A stretch of DNA of 64,000 nucleotides from Ferruginibacter sp. Lineage in GTDB: Bacteria > Bacteroidota > Bacteroidia > Chitinophagales > Chitinophagaceae. The stretch is taken from contig JABFQZ010000003.1 in NCBI GenBank assembly GCA_013141435.1, positions 1-64,000 on the forward strand, read 5' to 3'. Under the pieces are notes generated by a model. That model searched no databases. It saw only the letters and a program-made list of their open reading frames with translations, and was not told the DNA's origin. Shown piece after piece: positions 55,074-63,869 of this stretch. Within the stretch, counting starts at the first letter, position 1. The number at the start of each line of letters is the position of its first letter. Both the position numbers and the translations under genes were made by a program.

Positions 55074-55697
55074 TTACGATTTGCCTAAAAGGCCAGTAAG
55101 TGCATCTAAAATGCCACCGCCAGTTTGTGCGGTTGGTTGTTGTTGCTGTTGTTGCTGTTGTTGTGCACCACCACCTGTAAAAGCAGCCATAAGGTCTTGC
55201 AAATCTACATGACCATCATGATTTTTATCTAAAGCATTGCCACCAAATTGTGCTACTAGGCTACCAATATCCATACCGCCAGTTTTACCACCACTAAGAC
55301 CGTTAAATAAGCTTTGAATATTTAAGCCGCCTCCAGTATTGCTGCTACCGCCTATTAATTTGTTTAATACCATTGGCAAAAGCATACTTGCTATACCGCC
55401 TGCTTGTTGGCCACCAATACCAAACTTGCTCATTAATGAACTTACAAGATTTGATGACATGGTTTGTGCTACTGGATGGTTGTTGACATCGGCTCCAGCA
55501 TTTTGATTGCTAAACATATTTAATACTTGTGCTATGCCATTGCTACCACCGCTACTAAGCAAACCTTGTAAGGTGCTTGTAATTGAGTTTGTAGCTTCAT
55601 TCATTACTGCTTCGTTATGCTCATTTGGTACAGCAGGGTTATTTACTATTGCTTCGCCAGATTGTGATTTTACTAATTCTAATAATTGTTCAAACAT
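55074..55697 (-). CDS. DUF937-like protein with an EF-hand and poly-Gln tract
   Basis: A 207-residue soluble protein with no signal peptide. Residues ~1-155 are helical, Gly/Ser/Asn/Gln-rich repeats of the DUF937 type (TLQGLLSSGGSNGIAQVLNMFS; FGIGGQQAGGIASMLLPMVLNKLIGG). Residues 157-169 (DKNHDGHVDLQDL) are a canonical EF-hand calcium loop (Asp, Asn, Asp, Gly, His, Asp spacing). A run of nine Gln (~179-187) links to the C-terminal segment. The tract is encoded by CAA/CAG mixed codons. Function unknown; similar proteins in other bacteria include YidB. Confidence 0.75.
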   Translation of the reverse strand: MFEQLLELVKSQSGEAIVNNPAVPNEHNEAVMNEATNSITSTLQGLLSSGGSNGIAQVLNMFSNQNAGADVNNHPVAQTMSSNLVSSLMSKFGIGGQQAGGIASMLLPMVLNKLIGGSSNTGGGLNIQSLFNGLSGGKTGGMDIGSLVAQFGGNALDKNHDGHVDLQDLMAAFTGGGAQQQQQQQQQPTAQTGGGILDALTGLLGKS

Positions 55698-55776
55698 TTT
55701 TATAAGTTTTAAGATTAAGAACTAAAAGTAAATACTTTTTAGCTTATTTGTGTTATTTGGGTTTAATTATTTTTTT

Positions 55777-56376
55777 CTAATTGTGTAGCCGTTCTATATT
55801 TTGTATTATTTTTTGGTGTAGTGCTACTACTTGTGGTATTAATAATTCGTTTTCATCATTATTTATTACAAAATCGCATAGGTTCATTTTTTCGGTTTCG
55901 TTCATTTGTTTTTGCATTCTTGCAAGCACTTCTTGCTCGGATAGTTTGTCTCGTAGCATTACTCTTTTTATTCTTAAATTAAGTGGAGCTGTTACACCAA
56001 TTATTAAATCTAAATGTTTTTCGGCTTTAGCTTCAAAAATAAGTGCAGCTTCTTTTATGGCATACAATGTAGTTTGTGTATTCATCCAATTATTGGCATT
56101 AGTTATTGTAGCAGGGTGTACCATGTTGTTTATGAGCTCTGTATTTTTTTTATTGGAAAATACTTCAGCAGCTAAATAGGGTTTATTTAATTTACCATTG
56201 ATATAACTTTGCTCTCCAAATTGCAGTATTATTTGTTGTTTTAAATTTTCATCTTGGTTCATTATTTTTTTTGCTTCAATATCGGCATAATACACTGGTA
56301 TATTGAGTACTTCAAAAATATGTGCCACAGTTGTTTTGCCACTTCCTATACCGCCTGTTATTCCTACTTTTATCAT
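55777..56376 (-). CDS. coaE: Dephospho-CoA kinase
   Basis: A 199-residue P-loop kinase that phosphorylates dephospho-CoA at the ribose 3'-OH, the last step of coenzyme A synthesis. The Walker A GGIGSGKTT lies at 8-16, the DIEAKKIM substrate motif near 32-39, the LIFEAKAEKHLDLIIGVTAP region near 113-131 and RVMLRD near 137-142. Length is typical. It lies between the trxA terminator and a divergent-composition EF-hand gene on the same strand. Confidence 0.94.
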   Translation of the reverse strand: MIKVGITGGIGSGKTTVAHIFEVLNIPVYYADIEAKKIMNQDENLKQQIILQFGEQSYINGKLNKPYLAAEVFSNKKNTELINNMVHPATITNANNWMNTQTTLYAIKEAALIFEAKAEKHLDLIIGVTAPLNLRIKRVMLRDKLSEQEVLARMQKQMNETEKMNLCDFVINNDENELLIPQVVALHQKIIQNIERLHN

Positions 56377-56408
56377 AGTGCAATTTAATTATTTTGCGTA
56401 TAAGTGTA

Positions 56409-56442
56409 TAAAAAAAACCGCCATATTACTACAGCGGTTATT
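56409..56442 (-). terminator. Terminator of trxA
   Basis: On the minus strand AACCGC / GCGGTT (56434-56439 with 56416-56421) with an 12-nt loop precedes a run of eight T, 20 bp after the trxA stop. Confidence 0.7.
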
Positions 56443-56458
56443 TCGATTTTCAATGTTT

Positions 56459-56776
56459 TTACTTTAGTGCTTCTATCTTTTTTACAAAGTTAGCTTTTGG
56501 TTGTGCGCCTACTAACTTATCTACCACTTCGCCATTTTTAAGAAAAAGTATTGCAGGTATACTAGTAATGCCATAATTGGTAGATATTTGTGGATTTTGA
56601 TCTACATTTAATTTACCTACATTTACTACACCTTCGTATTCGGTAGCTAATTCTGCAATTACCGGACCAATAGCTCGGCATGGACCACACCATTCTGCCC
56701 AAAAATCAACTACTGTAAGTTTATCTGAATCTAAAACAACAGTTTTAAAGTTTGCATCTGTAAATTCGAGTGCCAT
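56459..56776 (-). CDS. trxA: Thioredoxin
   Basis: A 105-residue disulfide reductase of the cytoplasm. The active site is WAEWCGPCRAIGP (~26-38), and the cis-Pro is in ITSIPAILFLKNG (~72-84). Length and motifs are those of TrxA. A -7 box lies 66-73 bp upstream of the start. Confidence 0.96.
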   Translation of the reverse strand: MALEFTDANFKTVVLDSDKLTVVDFWAEWCGPCRAIGPVIAELATEYEGVVNVGKLNVDQNPQISTNYGITSIPAILFLKNGEVVDKLVGAQPKANFVKKIEALK

Positions 56777-56841
56777 AATTTTTTATTTTATTTTTATAAA
56801 TTTATACTTTTAATATACAAAGTATTTAGGTAATTAGATTG

Positions 56842-56849
56842 CAAATGTA
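56842..56849 (-). promoter_or_regulatory. -7 box of trxA
   Basis: Minus-strand TACATTTG, exact TAnnTTTG, followed by CAATC, gives a ~60-nt leader for trxA. It lies between trxA and the end of dnaE, so trxA need not depend on the dnaE transcript. Confidence 0.6.
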
Positions 56850-56924
56850 TTGCCAAGTTTTTTATTTGCATAAATGACATATCCACAATATGAGGATAAG
56901 CTATTTTTTATGCAAAAAAGGCAG

Positions 56925-59900
56925 TTAAGCTGTAAGTACGCTCACTTGCAAATCGTTTCTATTATTTAAAAATAATGCCATTTCATCGTTCATTGTAAAT
57001 CCTTTTTCTAAAGTGTAAAGCGAAACTTTCAAATTATCTATGGTATCTATTATTTGAAATTTAAGTGTAGTTTTTCCGCTAAATGTTTTTACGTTTCTAT
57101 CCATAAATTCGATAAAATTTTCATTGAGGGATGATGGCAACATTTCTATTTTTACTTCTTTGGTAAGTGTTTGTTTTACAGTTTCTAATAGGTGTAGTTT
57201 GGTTATTTTAAACTCAAAATTATCGCTGTTGTATCTGTTTCTAAAACCTCCTTCGAGCATTACAATTGTACCTTTGTCTAAATAATTGCTAAATTTTACA
57301 TAATCTTCGCCAAATAGTGCAAAATCGGCTTTTCCACTAAAATCTTCTATATGCATTATACCAAAATTTTTGCCTGTTTTAGTAAGCCTATGTTGGCTAT
57401 CGGTAACTAAACCTGCAAGTCTAAACATGCTTGATGTTGGTTTGTTATCTATATCATTTTTTATATCGGTATAATCTGATAATTTGCTAATACCATAATG
57501 TGTAAGTTCAAATTTGAAATCGTCGAGCGGATGTCCACTCATGTACATACCAGTAACATCTTTTTCAAAATCTAATTTTTCTACCAATTGCCATGGTGCA
57601 CAAGTTGCCAATTTTGGAGGTACAATATCGGGCATTTGCAAATCGCCAAAAAGTGTATTGGCGCTGCCAGCAGCTTGGCTTTGAAATATAGAGCCAAACT
57701 TTACAATTTTTTCTAACGAAACTACATCACCTGGTGCCTGAAAAAAGTATTGAGCTCTGTGCATATCTTCAAAGCAGTCAAAAGCACCACTGTAAATTAA
57801 GCTTTCCAATGTTTTTTTGCTTACGGCTCTTAAGTTTACCCTTTTTACTACATCAAATATATCTTTATATTTTCCAGCTTTGGTTCGTTCTTCTACAATA
57901 CTTTCTATTGCATTTTCGCCTACTCCTTTCATACCACTAAAGCCAAAGCGTATTTCGCCATTTTGGTTTACTACAAAGCCACTTATGCTTTCATTAATAT
58001 TGGGACCAAGCACTTTTAAACCCATGCGCTTGCACTCTTCCATAAAAAAAGTAATTTTATCTATACTGCCTGCATGGTTTAAAACAGCAGCCATATACTC
58101 GGCAGGGTAGTGGGCTTTTAAATAGCCAGTTTGGTATGCTACAAATGCATAACATACTGAGTGAGATTTATTAAAAGCATATTGAGCAAATGCTTCCCAA
58201 TCTGTCCATATTTTTTCTAAAATTTTTGTATCATGGCCTTTTGTAGTAGCACCTGCAATAAAATCGCCTTTCATTTTATCAAGCGTTTTTCTATCTTTTT
58301 TACCCATTGCCTTTCGCAAAATATCTGCTTGCCCTTTGCTAAAACCACCAAGTTTTTGTGATAGTAACATTACCTGCTCCTGGTAAACAGTAATACCATA
58401 GGTTTCTTCCAAATATTCTTGCATTTCGGGCAAGTCGTACTCTACAGGTTCTTTACCATTTTTACGTGCAATAAATTTTGGAATATATGCCATTGGCCCT
58501 GGGCGGTACAAGGCATTCATGGCTACCAAATCGCCAAATTTGTCTGGTTTTAATTCTCTCAAATATTTTTGCATACCAGCACTCTCAAACTGAAACGTAG
58601 CGTTGGTTTCAGCTTGCCTATATAATTGGTAAGTTTTATCATCTTCTAACGAAATATCGTCTATTACAATTTCTATCCCATGATTTTTTTTGATAAGTGT
58701 AAGTGCTGTTTTTAAAATGCTTAAGGTTTTTAAGCCCAAAAAATCCATTTTAATTACCCCAGCCTCTTCAATAGAATTTCCTTCTATTTGAGTAAGCCAC
58801 AATTCCGATTCTTTAGATGTGGCTACAGGTAGCAAATCTGTTAAATCTTTAGGAGCTATAATTATTGCCGATGCATGTATGCCTGTGTTACGAACAGAGC
58901 CTTCTAGTTTTTCAGCTTCTTGCAAAACCTTTGCCAGCTCATCGTTTCCGTTGTATATTTCTCTTAATTTTTTTATTCTTTCTACATCTTCAGCTTGTAA
59001 TTGCTCTTTATCTTCTAAAGATTTATCGCCTCCTTTTACTGCTTCTTTTGAAGTTATTGGTGCATTCAGTAATCTTTTCAAATTCATGCCAGGTCTTTCT
59101 GGTATAAGGCCAGTTAATGCTCGGCTTTGTTGCAAAGGTAAATCCATAACCCTAGCTACATCGGCAATGCTACTTTTTGCTGCCATAGTACCGTAGGTAA
59201 TAATTTGGGCAACTTGGTTTTTTCCGTATTTATCTACCACATAATCTATTACTTTTTGCCTGCCTTCGTCGTCAAAATCGGTATCAATATCCGGCATACT
59301 TTTACGCTCAGGATTTAAAAAACGTTCAAAAAGTAAATTGTATTTTATAGGATCTATGTTTGTAATGCCAATGCAATAGGCAACAGCACTACCTGCTGCC
59401 GACCCACGACCTGGTCCAATAAATACGCCCAAATCTCTGCCAGCTTTTATAAAATCGCTTACAATTAAAAAATAGCCAGCAAACCCCATTTCTTTAATAA
59501 CCCCAAGTTCAAATTGAATTCTTTCTTCGGCTGCTGGGGTAAGTATTTGGTATCTGTTTTTTGCACCCGACCATGTAAGGTGTTCTAAATACTCATCTTG
59601 TGTTTTATAATTGGCAGGTACAGTAAAATGGGGCAGAAGTATATCTCTTTTTAAATCCAGTAAATCTATTTTGGAAATTACTTCATTGGTATTATCTATA
59701 GCTTCTGGTAGGTCCTGAAAAACCTCTATCATCTGCTTGGTATTTTTCATAAAAAACTGGTCGTTAGGAAAAGCAAATCTTTTGCCTTTACTAGATATAT
59801 CATCATCACCATGTTCTTTATTGGTAGGTGTTGTTTGTTTTTCGCCTGTGTTTATACAAAGTAAAATATCATGTGCATTAAAGTCTTCTTGTTCTACATA

Positions 59901-60545
59901 ATGGCTATCATTGCTTGCAATAACTTTTACATTGTATTTTTTTGCAAATCTTAGCAGTACTTCATTTACTTTATCTTGCTCAGGCATTCCATGCCTTTGC
60001 AGCTCTACATAATAATCATCTTGAAAAATATTGAGCCACCACTTAAATTCGTTTTCGCCTTCTTCTTCACCTTTTTTTAAAATAGTTTGTGGTACCAATG
60101 CACCCAAGCAACATGTAGTGGCAATAAGTCCTTCATGGTATTTATGTATTAGTGTTTTGTCTATACGTGGGTATTTGCTATACATGCCTTCTATGTAACC
60201 AAGCGATGTAAGTTTTACTAAATTTTTGTACCCAATATCGTTTTTTGCTAAAAGTATTTGATGCCTGCGTGGATCTTTTTCGTCTTTACTAAAAGTTTTT
60301 CTTGTTCTATCGGTAGTAATATAAAATTCGCAACCTACAATGGGTTTTACTTTTAAAGTGCCATCTTCATTTTTGTGTTTGTATGCTTCTTTTACAAACT
60401 CAAATGCCCCAAACATATTGCCATGGTCGCTTATGGCTAATGCTGGCATACCATCGGCAATTGCTTTTTTGTATAAATTTTGTATAGATGCTGCACCATC
60501 TAATAAAGAAAATTGTGTATGTACGTGTAAATGCGAAAATTTCAT
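56925..60545 (-). CDS. dnaE: DNA polymerase III alpha subunit
   Basis: A 1206-residue replicative polymerase of the C family. The PHP domain comes first (SHLHVHTQFSLLDGA, 4-18, with His residues that bind metal). The polymerase active-site Asp pair is in PDIDTDFDD (~417-425). GPGRGSAAGSAV near 378 is the nucleotide-binding palm loop. FNKSHSVCYAFVAYQTGYLKAHYP near 793 is in the fingers. The tandem HhH and OB-fold domains occupy the C-terminal third. The last residues lack a clear clamp-binding motif. Length is normal for DnaE1. Confidence 0.97.
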   Translation of the reverse strand: MKFSHLHVHTQFSLLDGAASIQNLYKKAIADGMPALAISDHGNMFGAFEFVKEAYKHKNEDGTLKVKPIVGCEFYITTDRTRKTFSKDEKDPRRHQILLAKNDIGYKNLVKLTSLGYIEGMYSKYPRIDKTLIHKYHEGLIATTCCLGALVPQTILKKGEEEGENEFKWWLNIFQDDYYVELQRHGMPEQDKVNEVLLRFAKKYNVKVIASNDSHYVEQEDFNAHDILLCINTGEKQTTPTNKEHGDDDISSKGKRFAFPNDQFFMKNTKQMIEVFQDLPEAIDNTNEVISKIDLLDLKRDILLPHFTVPANYKTQDEYLEHLTWSGAKNRYQILTPAAEERIQFELGVIKEMGFAGYFLIVSDFIKAGRDLGVFIGPGRGSAAGSAVAYCIGITNIDPIKYNLLFERFLNPERKSMPDIDTDFDDEGRQKVIDYVVDKYGKNQVAQIITYGTMAAKSSIADVARVMDLPLQQSRALTGLIPERPGMNLKRLLNAPITSKEAVKGGDKSLEDKEQLQAEDVERIKKLREIYNGNDELAKVLQEAEKLEGSVRNTGIHASAIIIAPKDLTDLLPVATSKESELWLTQIEGNSIEEAGVIKMDFLGLKTLSILKTALTLIKKNHGIEIVIDDISLEDDKTYQLYRQAETNATFQFESAGMQKYLRELKPDKFGDLVAMNALYRPGPMAYIPKFIARKNGKEPVEYDLPEMQEYLEETYGITVYQEQVMLLSQKLGGFSKGQADILRKAMGKKDRKTLDKMKGDFIAGATTKGHDTKILEKIWTDWEAFAQYAFNKSHSVCYAFVAYQTGYLKAHYPAEYMAAVLNHAGSIDKITFFMEECKRMGLKVLGPNINESISGFVVNQNGEIRFGFSGMKGVGENAIESIVEERTKAGKYKDIFDVVKRVNLRAVSKKTLESLIYSGAFDCFEDMHRAQYFFQAPGDVVSLEKIVKFGSIFQSQAAGSANTLFGDLQMPDIVPPKLATCAPWQLVEKLDFEKDVTGMYMSGHPLDDFKFELTHYGISKLSDYTDIKNDIDNKPTSSMFRLAGLVTDSQHRLTKTGKNFGIMHIEDFSGKADFALFGEDYVKFSNYLDKGTIVMLEGGFRNRYNSDNFEFKITKLHLLETVKQTLTKEVKIEMLPSSLNENFIEFMDRNVKTFSGKTTLKFQIIDTIDNLKVSLYTLEKGFTMNDEMALFLNNRNDLQVSVLTA

Positions 60546-60692
60546 TTTGAAAAAATGCCGAAAATAAAGGTTAAAAATTATCTGTTTTACAAATATCGGA
60601 ATATTGAAAGGAGCTTAAATAAAAAGTTATTACCAAGGTTTTTAAAAATGTAAAACTTAACTTGCATTTTTTTAAAGTAAATTTAATTAATA

Positions 60693-61232
60693 ATGAAATT
60701 TTTATTTTCGCTACTTACTTTTTTTCTTTTTCAATATTCCAATGCTCAATTTGCATCGTCAAAAATGCAAGTAACAATAAAAGATGGCAAAGTGAAATTA
60801 AATAAAAAAGATGTAAGTAAAGAATGGAAGCTAGCTACATTTACTGCTGTAATAGATACTTTTTGCAGAAAAAAAGAGGGCACAAACAAAATATATACTT
60901 ATGATAATATTGGGGTTGTCCTTTTTGAGCAAACAATGAATAAAATACCTACAGGATTGGTTTCAGAATTTCAGTTGTATTTAGATGGAGTAGAATCGAA
61001 TAAAATTGTGCCAAAATCATTTTATGAAGGTAAACTGACAATTGAAAAAATGGATATTACCCGAAACACTACAATTGAAGAACTACGTAAAAAGTTAGCT
61101 TTTTTTAAAGAAATAGAAACTGATGAAGACGATAAGTATCGTTTTTCTAAAGATGGAATTTATATTTATTTTTTATATAATGCCACAAAAAAATTAAGTA
61201 AAGTTACTTTTGGAAAAGATTTGGTAAAATAG
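60693..61232 (+). CDS. Small secreted protein, unknown function
   Basis: A 179-residue exported protein with signal peptide 1-18 (ending SNAQ). It is rich in Lys and Glu, with beta-strand/turn patterns (KMQVTIKDGKVKLNKKDVSKEW) and a helical amphipathic C-terminal third. No family recognised. It is divergent to dnaE and followed by a gene-free stretch leading to an NlpC/P60 gene with its own promoter. Confidence 0.65.
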   Translation: MKFLFSLLTFFLFQYSNAQFASSKMQVTIKDGKVKLNKKDVSKEWKLATFTAVIDTFCRKKEGTNKIYTYDNIGVVLFEQTMNKIPTGLVSEFQLYLDGVESNKIVPKSFYEGKLTIEKMDITRNTTIEELRKKLAFFKEIETDEDDKYRFSKDGIYIYFLYNATKKLSKVTFGKDLVK

Positions 61233-61304
61233 TTTTTTAAAGGCTTTTAAGTGTTTGATTGTTAATAAGCTGTGAATAAAGTATGTTTTGTACTCTTTTT
61301 GTAT

Positions 61305-61312
61305 TATATTTG
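61305..61312 (+). promoter_or_regulatory. -7 box of the NlpC/P60 gene
   Basis: TATATTTG, exact TAnnTTTG, followed by TAACTA. It implies a ~150-nt leader, unusually long for this window. A second TTG near 61288-61290 is spaced 14 bp away, shorter than usual. Confidence 0.55.
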
Positions 61313-61469
61313 TAACTAATAGGAATTAAAAAAACTATTTGAAATAATATTAATAACAAAGATGTAGGACAAGAATTGCAGATAGGCAAACAACGTTAGA
61401 TAAATAACTGAATTTAAGAAGAAAAAAATATCAAAGAAGAAAGTCTTATACGGTAAGCCCCATTAACGT

Positions 61470-62093
61470 ATGAAAAACTTAAAATTTTTTATAGTAATAA
61501 TATTTTTTATTGCTAAATTACCTTTTGCCAGCTTGGCACAACCCAATTTAAATTTTGTACAAGTAAATAATAAACTTGCACAAAATATTTCTGCCAATAA
61601 TAAATCTACCTCTATAGAGGAGTGTACATCTTTACAATTCAAATATGCACAGTTATTAAATACAGATGTAGAAGAGTTAGTAAATTTAAAATTATACGAT
61701 TTTATAGAAGATTGGTGGGCTACAAGATATAGATATGGTGGTACTTCCAAGCGTGGGGTAGATTGTAGTAGCTACACTGGTCAGTTAATACAAAACGTTT
61801 TTGGCATAAGCCTGCCTCGTACTGCGCATGAGCAATATGCTAAGTGTAATCGTATAAATAGAATGGATTTGCAAGAAGGTGATTTAGTGTTTTTTAATAC
61901 TAGAGGAGGTGTGAGCCATGTAGGAGTTTATTTAGGCAATGATTATTTTACCCACTCTAGCAGTAGCTCTGGTGTTACAATTAGTAGCTTAAACGATACT
62001 TATTACGCAAAAAAATACATTGGTGGAGGTAGAGTTGATAAAAGTTACAATAGCTCAAAGTCAGAAAATATTTTGGAGGAAGAGGAAAATTAA
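61470..62093 (+). CDS. NlpC/P60 family peptidoglycan endopeptidase
   Basis: A 207-residue exported cysteine hydrolase that cleaves peptide cross-links or stems of peptidoglycan. Signal peptide ~1-23. The NlpC/P60 domain covers ~75-190: catalytic Cys99 in RGVDCSSYTG, His150 in GGVSHVGVYL, and a third polar residue, probably the His of FTHSSSSSG (~161-169). Length is that of the family's simple secreted members. It is alone between two promoters. Confidence 0.9.
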   Translation: MKNLKFFIVIIFFIAKLPFASLAQPNLNFVQVNNKLAQNISANNKSTSIEECTSLQFKYAQLLNTDVEELVNLKLYDFIEDWWATRYRYGGTSKRGVDCSSYTGQLIQNVFGISLPRTAHEQYAKCNRINRMDLQEGDLVFFNTRGGVSHVGVYLGNDYFTHSSSSSGVTISSLNDTYYAKKYIGGGRVDKSYNSSKSENILEEEEN

Positions 62094-62178
62094 AAAATAT
62101 TTTCACTTAAACAATGAAATTGATTTTATGTGTGTTAAAAGCAATATATAAAATTGATTTTTTGCAAATGTTTCTATC

Positions 62179-62186
62179 TATATTTG
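62179..62186 (+). promoter_or_regulatory. -7 box of plsY
   Basis: TATATTTG, exact TAnnTTTG, followed by TATTCT. It lies downstream of the upstream in-frame ATG (62154) and 31 bp before the ATG at 62217, so the latter is the real start. Confidence 0.7.
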
Positions 62187-62216
62187 TATTCTCTTTTAAA
62201 TAACCCCTTATTTTTA

Positions 62217-62870
62217 ATGAAAGAATTTCTTCTTATAATTTGTGCATATCTAATTGGTTCTATACCTACTGCACTTATAATCAGCAAAAAATATTTTGGT
62301 ATCGACATTAGGGATTATGGTAGTGGCAATATGGGAGCTACTAATACTTTTAGGGTATTGGGAAAAAAATATGGCACTATTGTAATGTGTATAGACATAT
62401 TAAAAGGTATGTGTGCTGTAGGGCTTTTTTATTTTATGCCTTATTATTTGCATAATGTAAATAGTTTAGATAAAACCAATTTTATGATTGGGCTAGGTTT
62501 AGCTTCTGTTATTGGGCATGTTTTTCCTATTTGGGCAAGTTTTAAAGGAGGAAAAGGTGTTGCAACATTATTTGGAATGATAATAGCAATACAACCTATT
62601 ATTGCAATAAGCTGTGTTACTGTATTTTTGGTGGTATTATATCTTACTAGGTTTGTTTCATTAAGTTCAATATTGGCTGGCATAATGCTGCCTGTATCGG
62701 TATTGTGGATTTGGAATGAACATGAAATTTTATACAGAGCTTTTGCCTTGCTTGTAGCTGCTCTGATAATTCTTACACATCAAAAAAATATAGGCAAATT
62801 GCTAAGAGGTGTAGAAAGCCAGATACCAATACTAAAACACCGAGATAGACGAAAAAATAGAAACAAATAA
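62217..62870 (+). CDS. plsY: Glycerol-3-phosphate acyltransferase PlsY
   Basis: A 217-residue integral membrane acyltransferase that transfers acyl from acyl-phosphate to glycerol-3-phosphate, first step of phospholipid synthesis. GSIPTALIISK near 14-24 and DYGSGNMGATNTFRVLGKK near 34-52 are the glycerol-phosphate/phosphate-binding loops; FPIWASFKGGKGVATLFG near 104-121 is the acyl-phosphate-binding motif. Five to seven transmembrane helices. I start at 62217 because the promoter at 62179-62186 leaves the upstream ATG (62154) untranscribed, and KEFLLIICAYLIG is the usual PlsY start. Confidence 0.94.
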   Translation: MKEFLLIICAYLIGSIPTALIISKKYFGIDIRDYGSGNMGATNTFRVLGKKYGTIVMCIDILKGMCAVGLFYFMPYYLHNVNSLDKTNFMIGLGLASVIGHVFPIWASFKGGKGVATLFGMIIAIQPIIAISCVTVFLVVLYLTRFVSLSSILAGIMLPVSVLWIWNEHEILYRAFALLVAALIILTHQKNIGKLLRGVESQIPILKHRDRRKNRNK

Positions 62871-62939
62871 TTTTAAGAAAACCTTAAGATAATTTGGAAC
62901 ACATTTTGTTTACTTAACAAAAAATAAAACCCCTACATT

Positions 62940-63749
62940 ATGAAAAAAATATTATTAATAGCTGTAATTGCATCTTTATTTGTTGGTTGTACCAGAAATG
63001 CAGTAACAGGTAGAAGACAATTAAATTTAGTATCCGAAACACAATTACAAGCACAAGCAGTTTCTGAATATCAAAGCTTTTTAAGTACAAGTAAAGTAAT
63101 AAATACAACAGGTAGTAGAGATGCCGAAATGGTAAAAAGAGTAGGTAACCGTGTGGCTACAGCCATTACCAATTATTACGGTACACAAGGTAAAGCCGAT
63201 GTATTGGCAGGCTACCAGTGGGAATTTAATTTAGTAAACGAGCCACAAGTAAATGCTTGGTGTATGCCAGGTGGTAAAGTGGTAGTGTATTCTGGTTTAC
63301 TGCCAGTAACACAAAATGAAGCTGCTTTAGCAGTAGTAATGGGCCATGAAATATGCCATGCTGTAGCAAAACATGGTAACGAACGTATGAGCCAAGGTTT
63401 AATTGCCCAAGGTATCGAAGTTGTTGGTAATATTGCCCTTCAAAATAATGCAAAGTATAGCAATCTTTTCAATTCGATATATGCCCCAGGTGTACAAATT
63501 GGGGCTTTATTGCCAAATGGTAGAAATCAAGAATATGAAGCCGATCATTTTGGATTATTATTTTGTGCAATGGCTGGCTATAATCCTCAAGAAGCGGTTA
63601 ATTTTTGGAAAAGAATGGCTGCTGCAAATGCAAATACACAAAAACCACCAGAGTTATTATCTACTCACCCTTTAGACGAAAATAGAATAGCTAGAATAGA
63701 AGCATACATGCCCGAAGCTTTGAGCTATTATAAACCAATTGGAAAATAA
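62940..63749 (+). CDS. M48 family metalloprotease, lipoprotein
   Basis: A 269-residue zinc metallopeptidase of the Oma1/LoiP-like M48 group, anchored by a lipobox (LFVGC, Cys17) in the periplasmic face of a membrane. The HExxH motif is HEICH at 136-140 and the third ligand is Glu200 in EYEADHFG. CTRNAVTGRRQLNLVSETQ is the common N-terminal signature of this family. NALAAQ/ALLPNGRNQ region precedes the third ligand. Expected to be an envelope quality-control protease. It is followed by a bidirectional terminator. Confidence 0.92.
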   Translation: MKKILLIAVIASLFVGCTRNAVTGRRQLNLVSETQLQAQAVSEYQSFLSTSKVINTTGSRDAEMVKRVGNRVATAITNYYGTQGKADVLAGYQWEFNLVNEPQVNAWCMPGGKVVVYSGLLPVTQNEAALAVVMGHEICHAVAKHGNERMSQGLIAQGIEVVGNIALQNNAKYSNLFNSIYAPGVQIGALLPNGRNQEYEADHFGLLFCAMAGYNPQEAVNFWKRMAAANANTQKPPELLSTHPLDENRIARIEAYMPEALSYYKPIGK

Positions 63750-63777
63750 AATATAAAATATAACAATAGATAATTTA

Positions 63778-63810
63778 AAAACGCAGTACTTATGTATTGC
63801 GTTTTTTATA
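63778..63810. terminator. Bidirectional terminator between the M48 gene and the ytxJ-like gene
   Basis: Stem AACGCAGTAC / GTATTGCGTT (one G-U) with loop TTAT, A run before and T run after. Confidence 0.85.
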
Positions 63811-63869
63811 TTCATTGCTTTATAAATTTGCTAAAAATATTATTATTTTAATAGTTTTGGTAAGTGTAA

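Noticed and set aside
62154..62216. Upstream plsY start at 62154
   Set aside because: It lies before the TATATTTG box and adds 21 residues absent from PlsY proteins.
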